Shown piece by piece: positions 25,151 to 33,947 of a stretch of 64,000 bases of DNA. Location: the NCBI RefSeq assembly GCF_004765785.1, contig NZ_SBIT01000002.1:408510-472509 (forward strand), given 5' to 3'. Numbering within the stretch: the stretch's first letter is position 1; each line of letters begins with the position of its first letter. Below the pieces are notes generated by a model. The model made no database searches, was not told the origin of the DNA, and saw only the letters and a program-made list of their open reading frames with translations. Source of the DNA: Halorussus ruber. GTDB lineage: Archaea > Halobacteriota > Halobacteria > Halobacteriales > Haladaptataceae. Made by a program: the position numbers and the translations under genes.

Positions 25151-26599
25151 TTATGCATCCTCCACACTCCCCCGCTCCTCCATCATCTCGGCCGCCTTGT
25201 CGGCCCATCCACCCCACCGGAACCCCGCTGCGACCACCAGCAACGCCCACGCGAAGTACAACACGATGCCCGCGTAGACCGCCTCGACGCCCCATCCGAG
25301 GCGCACGCCGAGGAGCCACGGAAACCCGACCATGAAACCGAACATCCCGGTGGTCCGGGCGACGAAGGGCGTCCGGGTGTCGCTTCCGCCCTGCAAAGCC
25401 CCCGAGAGGACGACGTAGAGGACGAGGAGGGGCGAGGCCAGACCGTAGACCCGAGCGAAGTCCACGGCGTAGTCGAGGGTCGCGGGGTCGTCGGTGAACA
25501 GGCGAACGAACCACTCCGCGCCGAAGAAGAGCGCGAGGCCGATGGTGCCGACCGTTACGAGGCCGAGTGCCGAACTCGCCCAGCCGTCGAACCGGGCGCG
25601 GTCCGGGTCGCCTTCGCCGAGCGCCTGCCCGACGACGACGCTGGCGGCGACGTGGTAGCCCCGCGAGAGGGGACTCGTGACCTGCTGGTGCATCCGGCGA
25701 CCGATTTGGTAGGCGGCGTTGACCTCGGTGCCGAACGCGAGTAGGATGGAGTTGAAGGGGAACTCGGCGATGGTCGCCGCGAGGCCCTCGGCGATTCGAG
25801 GCGCGCTGACCGACAGCAGTTGCTTGGCGATGGTGGGGCTGGTCGGCCGGGCGAAGGAGGCGTCGGCCCATGGTCCGTGAATAGCCGCCAGCAGTGCGAC
25901 CGCGGTGAACAGGTTGCCGAACGCGGTGGCGACGCCGATGCCGACGATTTCCCACCGCGGGAAGGGACCGACGCCGAGGCCGAGCGCAATCGTCCCACCG
26001 ATGTTGAGGAGGTTCGAGACGACGTTGACGTACATCGGCGTCCGGGTGTCGCCGGTTCCCTGAAGCGAGCGGGCGGCGATGAGTGCGACGTGTCTGGCAG
26101 GCGCGGTAGCGAAGATGACCGCGAGGTAGGTGCCACCCATCTCGGCGACGTTTTCTGGTGCGCCGAGGAGGGCGATGGCGTCCGTGCCAGCGAGAAAGCC
26201 GAACAGGACGAACGGAATCCCCGCCAGAGTCCCGACGAGGAGGGCCTGCGTGATGGCCTCGTCGCGGTTCGCGGTGGCCTTGGTTCCTGTGTCGTCGGCG
26301 TCTCCTCGGGCCTGCTCCGACGCGCCGGTGTCCTGACTCGACAGGGCGATGGCTCCGCTTCCGAGGCCGAGACCGATGCGGAGCGGGAGGCGGGCGAACA
26401 GGTCGGCGAGGCCGATGGCCGCGACCGCGGCGGGCGAGAACAGGCCGGTCACCACGATGTCGGTGGTCCGCATCAGCGTGCGGAGGACCTGCTCGGCCAT
26501 CACGGGCCACGACAGCGAGAGGACGCGCCGCCAGACCGCGAACAGGCGAGTACGGACGGACTCGGCCCGGCTAGTCTCGCCTCGGCTGGACTCGGCCAT
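25151..26599 (-). CDS. MATE-family efflux transporter
   Basis: A 482-residue protein with about twelve helices in two similar halves. The first half has ALSWPVMAEQ-like opening (LSLSWPVMAEQVLRTLMRTT) and ADLFARLPLRIGLGLGSGA; RSLQGTGDTRTPMYVNVVSN is the conserved loop, echoed in the second half by LQGGSDTRTPFVARTTGM. MATE carriers export cationic compounds using sodium or protons. The GTKATANRD insert between helices is Thr/Asp-rich. ATG at 26599. Monocistronic. Confidence 0.9.
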   Translation of the reverse strand: MAESSRGETSRAESVRTRLFAVWRRVLSLSWPVMAEQVLRTLMRTTDIVVTGLFSPAAVAAIGLADLFARLPLRIGLGLGSGAIALSSQDTGASEQARGDADDTGTKATANRDEAITQALLVGTLAGIPFVLFGFLAGTDAIALLGAPENVAEMGGTYLAVIFATAPARHVALIAARSLQGTGDTRTPMYVNVVSNLLNIGGTIALGLGVGPFPRWEIVGIGVATAFGNLFTAVALLAAIHGPWADASFARPTSPTIAKQLLSVSAPRIAEGLAATIAEFPFNSILLAFGTEVNAAYQIGRRMHQQVTSPLSRGYHVAASVVVGQALGEGDPDRARFDGWASSALGLVTVGTIGLALFFGAEWFVRLFTDDPATLDYAVDFARVYGLASPLLVLYVVLSGALQGGSDTRTPFVARTTGMFGFMVGFPWLLGVRLGWGVEAVYAGIVLYFAWALLVVAAGFRWGGWADKAAEMMEERGSVEDA

Positions 26600-26926
26600 G
26601 CGTGGTTCGCTCGTGCGACGGAATCGGGTTTAGTGTATCGGAAATCGTGAGTGGATCGGCCGTCAGCTTTACGTCAGACATCTCCGTGTGCCATCCGTCA
26701 GACATCGGTCCGACCCCGACGCATTCCTGCGGTTCTACTTTCACTCCGTCCACGGTGGCTTTAAGTGTCTGCCGTGACAGCGTCTAAGTGCGCGTCACAC
26801 GCTTCGCGCCCACTTCCCCCTTTCCCCCTGTTCCAACTTCGGTAGCGACGGCTATCGCCTGTGGCAGTCGTGGTCGTCACGACTGTTTGGTAAACTGTTA
26901 ATGAGGCACCGCGATTAGTTCGAGCC
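26600..26926. promoter_or_regulatory. Upstream region of ilvA
   Basis: No convincing gene in this 327-base stretch. GGTAAACTGTTAATGAGG at 26889-26906 holds a TATA-like TGTTAATG about 25-30 bases before the ilvA ATG at 26927. The direct repeat-like TCAGACATC occurs at about 26673 and 26698. Confidence 0.4.
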
Positions 26927-28138
26927 ATGATAGAACTCTCGGACGTTCTCGACGCTCGGGTGCGAGTCGAGGAGACGGCCCGGCGGACGCCGCTGGACTA
27001 CACCCACACGTTCTCGGACATGACAGGGGCAGAGATGCACCTGAAGCTGGAGACCTTCCAGCGCACCGGGTCGTTCAAGATTCGGGGCGCGACGAACCGC
27101 GTCAAGACGCTTTCGGACGACGAGAAATCTGCGGGCGTCGTCACGGCGAGTGCGGGCAACCACGCGCAGGGCGTGGCGCTGGCGGCGACCAAGAGCGGCG
27201 TGGACTCGAAAATCGTGATGCCGGAGAACGCGCCCATCTCGAAAATCAAGGCGACCCGCGACTACGGCGCGACGGTGGTCCTCCACGGCGACGACTACGA
27301 CGAGGCCGCCGAGAAGGCCCACGAACTCGAAGCCGAGGAGGGCCGGACCTACGTCCACGCCTTCGACGACGACATGGTGATGGCCGGGCAGGGCACCATC
27401 GGGCTGGAAATCATCGAGGACCTTCCGGAGGTCGAGACGGTCGTGGTCCCCATCGGCGGGGGCGGCCTCATCGCTGGCGTCGCCACCGCCATCAAGGAGC
27501 AGAAGCCCGAAGCGCGGGTCATCGGCGTGCAGGCCGAAGGGGCCTCCAGCGCGGCGACGTCGCTCGACAAGGGCGAGGTCCACACCCTCGACTCGGTGGA
27601 CACCATCGCCGACGGCATCGCCACCCGGAAGGTCGGCGGCAACACCTTCGAGGTCATCGAGGAGCGCGTGGACGAGGTCGTGACGGTCTCGGACTCGGAA
27701 ATCGCCATCGCGGTCACCCACCTCCTCGAACGCGCCAAGACGCTGGTCGAGGGTGCCGGGGCGGTCCCCCTCGCGGCGCTCCTCTCGGGAGCCATCGAGT
27801 ACGACAAGGACGAAGTCATCGTGCCCATCCTCTCGGGGGGCAACATCGACATGAACACCCTCACGACGGTCGTGATGCGCGGACTGGTCGAGACCGGCCG
27901 GTACGTCAAGGTCCGGACCGTCCTCAAGGACCGCCCCGGCGCGCTCGACGACCTGCTGGACGTGATTTCGGCCCAGCAGGCCAACATCTACGGCATCCAG
28001 CACGACCGGACCTCGCGGGACATCGCCATGAACGCCGCAGAGGTCGAGTTAGACCTCGAAACCCGCGGCCGGGATCACGTCGAGGAACTGCTGTCTGCGC
28101 TCCGCGAGGAGGGCTTCGACGTGGAAGTCATCGCGTAG
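26927..28138 (+). CDS. ilvA: Threonine dehydratase with ACT domain
   Basis: A 403-residue PLP enzyme deaminating threonine (or serine) to 2-oxobutanoate (or pyruvate). Lys51 in RTGSFKIRGA is the Schiff-base lysine; SAGNHAQGVALAA binds the cofactor phosphate side and PIGGGGLIAGVA is the phosphate loop. A C-terminal ACT domain (about 325-403, VRTVLKDRPGALDDLLDVIS) suggests regulation by an amino acid, but its single copy and length match the catabolic/short biosynthetic form. ridA, whose product hydrolyses the reactive enamine released by this enzyme, lies 450 bases downstream. A paralogue is at 56549. Confidence 0.92.
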   Translation: MIELSDVLDARVRVEETARRTPLDYTHTFSDMTGAEMHLKLETFQRTGSFKIRGATNRVKTLSDDEKSAGVVTASAGNHAQGVALAATKSGVDSKIVMPENAPISKIKATRDYGATVVLHGDDYDEAAEKAHELEAEEGRTYVHAFDDDMVMAGQGTIGLEIIEDLPEVETVVVPIGGGGLIAGVATAIKEQKPEARVIGVQAEGASSAATSLDKGEVHTLDSVDTIADGIATRKVGGNTFEVIEERVDEVVTVSDSEIAIAVTHLLERAKTLVEGAGAVPLAALLSGAIEYDKDEVIVPILSGGNIDMNTLTTVVMRGLVETGRYVKVRTVLKDRPGALDDLLDVISAQQANIYGIQHDRTSRDIAMNAAEVELDLETRGRDHVEELLSALREEGFDVEVIA

Positions 28139-28169
28139 TACCGCGATTGCGGCCGAACCGGCCTTCGGG

Positions 28170-28212
28170 CGCTCGGTGGAACAGCCACCAGCGAACGCTC
28201 GGTGGAACAGCC
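28170..28212. repeat. Direct repeat beside family A copy 2
   Basis: CGCTCGGTGGAACAGCC occurs at 28170-28186 and again at 28196-28212, in the tail region of the family A element. Copies 1 and 3 have shorter related tails, so the duplication is specific to this copy. Confidence 0.75.
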
Positions 28213-28254
28213 GACAGGTCGCGCCCGGCGAACCAGCCGAATTCCTGGTGGACT

Positions 28255-28455
28255 GAAAGGGCGAGCGGGGTTCGCGGGCCGACAGGCCCGTGGTCGTCTC
28301 AGCGACCCCTATCCGGAGCGAACGAAGTGAGCGAGGAATATGTCGCTGAGCGACCGTCACGCGAGCGGAGCGAGTGTGACCTCGGAAGTCACAGCCCGCG
28401 CAGGCCGAAGGCCGAGCAGGAATGTCTTCCGGCGGCGAACCGCGCGAGGGCTTTC
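28255..28455. repeat. Family A structured intergenic element, copy 2 (inverted)
   Basis: This copy is in the opposite orientation to the other two. GAAAG at 28255-28259 and CTTTC at 28451-28455 close it. GCGGGGTTCGC (28265-28275) pairs with GCGAACCGCGC (28435-28445) with one mismatch. GGTCG-T-CTCAGCGAC (28292-28306) pairs with GTCGCTGAG-CGACC (28342-28355). Internal hairpins such as GCGGGCCGACAGGCCCG and TGTGACCTCGGAAGTCACA decorate it. It fills most of 28139-28590, which has no gene. Confidence 0.8.
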
Positions 28456-28590
28456 TAAACGCTACTTCTCCGATTCTACTGACGCTCGGAGAATTCCGCA
28501 GGCCGTGTCGAAGAGTATCGAGAACTCACGAACGATTCCACTCAGTCGGTCCCGCCTACGTTTAAGTGCCATAGCGCGAATGATACGTAC

Positions 28591-28971
<381 letters not shown>

Positions 28972-28972
28972 C

Positions 28973-29182
28973 GTGGCGCTGAAGGTGGACGTGCGCCCTA
29001 GAGTGAAAGCCAGTCTCCTCTGGGGACTGGTCGGCCTGTTCGCGTTTCTGGTCGCGCTTCAGGGGTACGAACTGGCAACGGGGTACCGCTACGCCCTGAC
29101 GGTCAAGTTCGGCGTAGCGCTGGCCGTCGGCGTCGGCGCGACGGGACTGGCGTATCTGGCCGAGGGCAAGTTGTTCGGGTAG
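28973..29182 (+). CDS. Small two-helix membrane protein downstream of ridA
   Basis: A 69-residue protein from a GTG at 28973, one base after the ridA stop, so co-transcribed with it. It begins MALKVDVRPRVKASLLWGLV; helices at about 14-32 and 43-62 (FGVALAVGVGATGLAYLAE). It looks like a conserved haloarchaeal membrane protein; role unknown. 29183-29378 holds only a T-rich region and the tRNA promoter. Confidence 0.75.
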   Translation: MALKVDVRPRVKASLLWGLVGLFAFLVALQGYELATGYRYALTVKFGVALAVGVGATGLAYLAEGKLFG

Positions 29183-29378
29183 CGGGCGGCCGAAAGACAA
29201 CTGGTCATTTGCTTCGGCATTGTTCTATTAGGGCAGGGAAATAAGATTGTGTCTCTTCTGCGGAGGGGTTCGCGCGGCCACGCACGGAGCCGTCGAGTCG
29301 CGGCTCGTCTTCGACGCGCCGCTCGCTGCGAAAGAAAAGGGAAGGGTTTAAACGCACGACGGGACTACCTTCGCATGA

Positions 29379-29460
29379 GCCAGGATGGCCGAACGGTAAG
29401 GCGCACGCCTGGAAAGCGTGTTCCCTTACGGGATTCAGGGTTCAAATCCCTGTCCTGGCG
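29379..29460 (+). tRNA. tRNA-Ser (anticodon GGA)
   Basis: The acceptor stem GCCAGGA pairs fully with TCCTGGC, followed by discriminator G at 29460. D arm TGGCCGAACGGTAAGGCG, anticodon loop CTGGAAA between CACGC and GCGTG, long variable arm (about 14 bases) as in class II serine tRNAs, and T loop GGTTCAAATCC. CCA is not encoded. The TATA-like GGGTTTAAACGC at 29345-29356 is placed about 25-30 bases upstream. Confidence 0.96.
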
Positions 29461-29565
29461 TTGTTCCGTTAATTATACCGCGAGCGCCTCGTGAGTTCAC
29501 GACGTCGTGAGGTGGGAAGTGGAGAAAGATAGCTTCGAGCACCGACGGAATCCACGGCGAACCGC

Positions 29566-29976
29566 CTATACTTCGACGTACAGTTCGCCGTCTTCGACAA
29601 TCGTGTCGTAGGTGGGGAGATTGTACTTGGTCGGAGCGACGTGCTCTCCCGTTTCGAGTTCGTACTCCCATCCGTGCCACGGGCAAGCGACGGTCGGTAC
29701 GTCCGAGTCCTGTGATAACTCCCACGCGTCTTTACTCTTCGTCGAGTCGAGCGGATTCAGCATTCGGCCCTTGCACATCGGTCCACCCTGATGCTGACAG
29801 TAGTTACTGATGGCGTAGAATTCTTCGCTCCCCCTGAAGATAGCGAGACTCTGTCCGTCGATATCCACGAGCAATCGGTCCCCCTCTTCCATGTCGTCTA
29901 CCGACGTGACGTGGTAGACCGTGGACTCCGAAGACGAATCGCCCCGTTCCGTGTCGTCCGTCGAAGCGTCAGTCAT
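29566..29976 (-). CDS. Rieske [2Fe-2S] ferredoxin-like protein
   Basis: A 136-residue soluble protein with the full Rieske cluster site: NYCQHQGGPMC (Cys-x-His) and ACPWHGWEYEL (Cys-x2-His), separated by a 27-residue insertion-bearing loop, then YDTIVEDGELYVEV. No signal or membrane segment, so it resembles the ferredoxin component of oxygenases or a stand-alone electron carrier. The ATG at 29976 lies inside the end of the upstream amidohydrolase gene (8-base overlap), so the two are translationally coupled. An oxygenase partner is not visible here. Confidence 0.9.
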   Translation of the reverse strand: MTDASTDDTERGDSSSESTVYHVTSVDDMEEGDRLLVDIDGQSLAIFRGSEEFYAISNYCQHQGGPMCKGRMLNPLDSTKSKDAWELSQDSDVPTVACPWHGWEYELETGEHVAPTKYNLPTYDTIVEDGELYVEV

Positions 29977-31054
29977 GTTGGTCGATGTCGAAAACGTCCA
30001 GGGCCGTTTTCCCGGCGATCTTTTCTCGCTCTGCCTCCGGAAGTCGTTGCAAACGATTCATGACGTCTTCGGTGTTGTCGAAGTCGAAGTGGGGGTAGTC
30101 GGTCGCAAACATCAGGCTGTCCGATCCGACGAGTTCGACCACGTACTCCACGTATTTCTGCTCTTGGACGGCTTCGAACGGCTGAGAGCTGAAGTAGAAT
30201 TGGTCTTCGATATACTCGCTCGGCATCTTCTCGAGCATCGGCGCATCGCTACGGTGGTTGAGATACTCGTTGTCCAGTCGCCGCATCATGAACGGAATCC
30301 ACCCGACACCGGCCTCCTGCATCACGATTTTTAGGTTCGGGAACTCGACCGGAATCCCCTGTACGATCATATCCGCGAGATGGACCATCTGTTGCATCGG
30401 GTGAAGGGTCGCGTGACACGTCAGATTCCGGCTGAACTCTTGGAAGAGTTGTGGAAAAGCGGTCATTATCGTCGTAACGGCGTTGTGCATCACTATCGGC
30501 AGTCCCGCCTCCTCCGCGGCCTCGTATATCGGATGATACCGGCGATTCCCGAGGGGCGGGTGAACGCCGCCGCTCGGAATTCCCACGCTCACGAACTCGT
30601 CCGCGTCTTTTCTGTCTCGTATCTCGGCCGCGGCGGTCTCGGGGCGCTGTGGCGCTACCAGTATCGAGCCGTAAATTCCCTTCTCCGAGTCGAGAATCTC
30701 GTTCGATGCCCACTCGTTGTACGCGTTCGCTAATGCGGTCGCAAATTCGTCGTGATGGACACTACCGAGATGCATGCAGTTGGACGGCTGGATGAGCGCG
30801 TAGTCAATATCGAACTCGGCCATCGCGTCGCTGACATCCTCCCGGGTTTGCACCTGCCGCGGAGACTGCTTGCCCATTCGGTCGGGAGCGAACCACCCCG
30901 CTTGAGGGAATGGATCCCGGTACTCCTCGCCGTAGTCGCGCTCGTACAACGTCTTGTACGGGTCTACGAGATACGGTACGAGATGTTCCATCCCCTCGTT
31001 GAGGTGAAAGTCCGTGTCGAAAACGATGGGACCGTCGTTGTCTACTTCGCCCAT
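29969..31054 (-). CDS. Amidohydrolase-2 family (ACMSD-like) metalloenzyme
   Basis: A 361-residue TIM-barrel protein of the family that includes aminocarboxymuconate semialdehyde decarboxylase and related hydrolases/decarboxylases. Metal-site features: FDTDFHL near residue 15, PIVMHNAV (barrel His), TCHATLHPMQQM, and the closing FATDYPHFDFDN with the catalytic Asp. Substrate unknown; aromatic-acid decarboxylation is common in the family. ATG at 31054 preferred over TTG at 31060. It overlaps the Rieske gene, suggesting a two-component oxidative step. Codon use is less GC-biased than in core genes. Confidence 0.85.
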   Translation of the reverse strand: MGEVDNDGPIVFDTDFHLNEGMEHLVPYLVDPYKTLYERDYGEEYRDPFPQAGWFAPDRMGKQSPRQVQTREDVSDAMAEFDIDYALIQPSNCMHLGSVHHDEFATALANAYNEWASNEILDSEKGIYGSILVAPQRPETAAAEIRDRKDADEFVSVGIPSGGVHPPLGNRRYHPIYEAAEEAGLPIVMHNAVTTIMTAFPQLFQEFSRNLTCHATLHPMQQMVHLADMIVQGIPVEFPNLKIVMQEAGVGWIPFMMRRLDNEYLNHRSDAPMLEKMPSEYIEDQFYFSSQPFEAVQEQKYVEYVVELVGSDSLMFATDYPHFDFDNTEDVMNRLQRLPEAEREKIAGKTALDVFDIDQHD

Positions 31055-31162
31055 ACGCAATCAAGTAATCTAGCTCATTATAAATTAAACGGAAATAGTC
31101 ATTTATTAATAGATTCAAGTTTTGGTTACAAGGTCGGAGGATAGACTCGAAGTCACCAGCAG

Positions 31163-31255
31163 TTATGAGAGACCACCGAAACGAGCAGGGTCCCGCCGTT
31201 CTTTCACGTCCGCTAAATCGGCGTCTTCGCTGATTTCTTCAAAATCGACAGCCAT
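31163..31255 (-). CDS. 30-residue acidic microprotein upstream of the amidohydrolase
   Basis: ATG at 31255 to TAA at 31163: MAVDFEEISEDADLADVKER followed by RDPARFGGLS. It lies 108 bases upstream of the amidohydrolase start, same strand. The acidic N-terminal part and short basic/Gly C-terminal part look like a leader plus small core of a modified-peptide precursor, but no classical modifying enzyme (YcaO, lanthipeptide synthetase, radical SAM) is nearby. It could also be a small unstructured protein. Low-to-moderate confidence as a gene. Confidence 0.45.
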   Translation of the reverse strand: MAVDFEEISEDADLADVKERRDPARFGGLS

Positions 31256-31583
31256 ATATATCTAATCAAGTTATGGGAGGAGTAAAGCATATGTCCATCG
31301 GTGCGTTCAGAATGCGTACTTTTCGCCCCTTGAACGCCAATCCGCGTTATACATCACGTAGATATAATATTCGTCCTCACGGCGTGTTCCGTAATTGCGA
31401 CTGTATATCAGAGAATGCATCCACCATGTCAGCACCAAAGGGTTCGATGGTTTTCCATAGTCAGCGTCCGCGTGAAGATGCAACGACACGGAGTGCTGGC
31501 CGTCTCTGGCCGACGCATCGGTCGAAACCGATACGTAGCGATGCCGAGTCGGACTTTGTTATCGCCCCTCGCGGAGGAGACAG
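31256..31583. promoter_or_regulatory. Region between the microprotein and the MFS exporter
   Basis: 328 bases with low GC. CATATATATC at 31253-31262 could be a TATA element for the leftward genes. GGAGGAG at 31573-31579 is a good ribosome-binding site for the MFS start at 31584. An open frame (31273-31587) overlaps the MFS start as ATGA but is Arg-rich with atypical codons and is not called. Confidence 0.35.
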
Positions 31584-32912
31584 ATGAGTGAGATAGAAGA
31601 GTTCCCGAAGGAGAGTACAACGGGCTATCCCTCTCTCTGGCGGAATCCGGACTTCCTCAAGTTCCTCTCCGGGGAATTCATCACGAACCTCGGAGATAGC
31701 CTCTATAGTGCCGCTATCCTCTGGTTGGTCTTCCAGTTGAGCGGTTCGACTTTCCTGACCGGCGTGGCAAACTTTCTGTTGCTCCTCCCGTGGCTATTAC
31801 AGTTCGTTGCCGGTCCCATCATCGACCGATTCTCGATCAAACACGTTCTGGTGCTGATGCAGTTCGTGCAGGGGATCACAATCCTCACGCTCCCTGTTGC
31901 GAAGTACACCGGCCACCTATCTGTCGGACTCATCCTCGCAGTAATCCCGGTCCTCTCGCTGATGACGCTGGTACTCTCTCCAGTCCAGACTGCTCTCGTC
32001 CCCCGAATCGTCACCTCCGACAGACTCTCAAAGGCGAACTCGACGCTCGCGACGGCTACGCTCGGACTAGATACCGTCTTCGAAGCGTTCGGCGCACTCC
32101 TGATTCCCGCCTTCGGCGCGATAAAGCTGTTCGTCGTGGATTCGCTCACGTTCCTCGTGTCGGGTCTACTGTTTCTGGGCATGACTATCCCGCGGGTAGA
32201 AAATAGCGACGAGGAGTCCGAAGAGTCCGAAGAGTCCGAAGAGTCCGAAGAGGCGGGTTTCTCGGGGTACGTCAACGACCTGCGGGAGGGAATCTCCATC
32301 CTCCGGGGAACGGTCTTCGTGGATATGATGTTTACCTCGGCGGTATTTCACTTTGCGCTGGGTATGATGCTCGCAATTCTCCCGGCCTTTGGTTCGCTAC
32401 GCGGCGGGCCAACGATGTACGGACTGTTACTCGGAGCGTTCGGCGTCGGGCGGATGGTGGGAACGGTAGTTGCTCCCCGACTTGAATCCGTCCCGTACGG
32501 TCGGTGGAAGGCGGTTGCGTACGTCATCTCGGCCGCCCTCTGGGTCGGCTCCGTGTACTCGTCGTCGACGGTACTCACCGTCGGACTGTTCGGTCTCGCG
32601 TGGATTCCGGCTGGCGTCAACGGCGTACTGGTCTCGACACTAAACCAGAGGGTGTTCCCCAAAACGATTCTCGGCCGTATCTCCTCGGTCAAGGGTACGG
32701 CGTCCACGGCCACCTTGCCGGTCGGGTCGCTGGTCGGCGGATTTATCGCCAACTACTTGGGAACGCCGACGACGATGGGCTTGGCAGCGTTCGGCTTCTG
32801 CTTTACCGGCGTCTTCTTCGCGTTGCGGCCGTCCCTCCGCGAGCTACCCGCAGTTCGGAACGCCGACCGGTCGGACTTCAATATCGGCGATATGAGAAGC
32901 GCGGACGACTGA
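31584..32912 (+). CDS. MFS exporter with Glu/Ser-repeat loop
   Basis: A 442-residue major facilitator protein with about twelve helices. It begins with a short soluble part and GEFITNLGDSLYSAAILWLV in helix 1, the pattern of the MFS_3/macrolide-efflux-like group that often accompanies biosynthetic clusters. The central cytoplasmic loop has an acidic EESEESEESEESEE tract encoded by four perfect 9-bp DNA repeats at 32214-32249. Likely an exporter of the product of this island. ATG at 31584 follows a strong GGAGGAG. Confidence 0.88.
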   Translation: MSEIEEFPKESTTGYPSLWRNPDFLKFLSGEFITNLGDSLYSAAILWLVFQLSGSTFLTGVANFLLLLPWLLQFVAGPIIDRFSIKHVLVLMQFVQGITILTLPVAKYTGHLSVGLILAVIPVLSLMTLVLSPVQTALVPRIVTSDRLSKANSTLATATLGLDTVFEAFGALLIPAFGAIKLFVVDSLTFLVSGLLFLGMTIPRVENSDEESEESEESEESEEAGFSGYVNDLREGISILRGTVFVDMMFTSAVFHFALGMMLAILPAFGSLRGGPTMYGLLLGAFGVGRMVGTVVAPRLESVPYGRWKAVAYVISAALWVGSVYSSSTVLTVGLFGLAWIPAGVNGVLVSTLNQRVFPKTILGRISSVKGTASTATLPVGSLVGGFIANYLGTPTTMGLAAFGFCFTGVFFALRPSLRELPAVRNADRSDFNIGDMRSADD

Positions 32913-32955
32913 TTACGACACGTGAGTACCGCCCAATCGAGAAAAGACTCCTCCC

Positions 32956-33666
32956 CTAGTCGTCAAAGACGTTCCGTACCTCGGACGTCGTCGGGTGTTC
33001 GCCAAACTTCTCTTTGTGGAAGTACTCGGCCATGTCGAAGTCCGCTTGTTCGTCGATGTCGACAGCTTCGATTTCGTCCATCTCGTAGAGTTTTGGGCTT
33101 TCACCGATTCTATTGTCCTTCTTGCGGAAAGACGACTCGGAGAAGAAATACATGTTGCTGTTCTCCTCGTAGAGCGGTTCGAGCTTTTGTGTCATCGTCA
33201 GCCGTTCGTCGTTGACGTGATTTATCGGGGTTTGGTCTTGCGACCAGAAGAATTTCCGATGTGGAGTCACACTAAAGAGAGAATCGAAGTCCTCGGCGTT
33301 GCGAAACTCACGAAAGGCGTCCTCGATAGTTCTCGGCGAGAGCAACGGATTCGTACAATGGGTTTGGAGATACCAATCCGAGTCTGTCTGGTCAATATCG
33401 TATTCGATTATCCGGTTCATAGAAACCTCGTCTCCCCGAATCCGTTGCGGTCGCTCGTGGACTGTGACGTCGAAGTGTTCACGTACTCCCTTGGAGATTC
33501 GATCTGAGTCCGTGTTTACGATGATTTCGTCGATAGTAGGGGTCATCTCTAAAGTCGTTAGAATCCAGTAGAACAACGGACGGCCGTTAAACTCCTTGAT
33601 ATTTTTACCAGGAATGCGCTCGCTGTGTCCCTTCATCGGGACGAGAGCGGTCAGCGTATCGGACAT
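32956..33666 (-). CDS. CMP-nonulosonate cytidylyltransferase (NeuA/PseF-like)
   Basis: A 236-residue nucleotidyltransferase. ALVPMKGHSERIPGKNIKEF is the CTP-binding loop (variant of the usual AR.GSkR.p.KN); ADR-type acceptor residues appear in IIVNTDSD, and QTHCTNPLLSPRTIEDA matches the family P-loop-like LxPTSPL region. These enzymes activate sialic, legionaminic or pseudaminic acid as CMP-sugars for glycan assembly. Here no synthase for the nine-carbon acid lies in the window, so substrate is uncertain. ATG at 33666. It is the only gene leftward between two rightward ones. Confidence 0.82.
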   Translation of the reverse strand: MSDTLTALVPMKGHSERIPGKNIKEFNGRPLFYWILTTLEMTPTIDEIIVNTDSDRISKGVREHFDVTVHERPQRIRGDEVSMNRIIEYDIDQTDSDWYLQTHCTNPLLSPRTIEDAFREFRNAEDFDSLFSVTPHRKFFWSQDQTPINHVNDERLTMTQKLEPLYEENSNMYFFSESSFRKKDNRIGESPKLYEMDEIEAVDIDEQADFDMAEYFHKEKFGEHPTTSEVRNVFDD

Positions 33667-33947
33667 AGGCACTAAACTGTACTTCCTACGTTTATTTTTT
33701 CCGGTGTAAATATAATAATATAGCTGTGGAAGATACAAGGATTCTGTGTAACTGTCTCGGTTCGTCACCTACAATGACTCGAAATGCAGGCTTCGAGGGA
33801 GATTCTTCTCGGCCAGCGACGATACCGCCGGGCGGCACGGATTGAACTCGGCCAGTAAATTGGGGTAGAATCGCATCACTACTTACTGGACTAACACTAT
33901 GTGTAATCAGCAATCTTTATGCAAACAGACATCACCTAATTACAATT

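Noticed and set aside
31273..31587. 104-codon frame overlapping the MFS start as ATGA
   Set aside because: Attractive coupling and a GGAGGAG motif, but the product is strongly Arg-rich with unusual codons, unlike haloarchaeal proteins. A short gene from ATG 31291 cannot be fully excluded.
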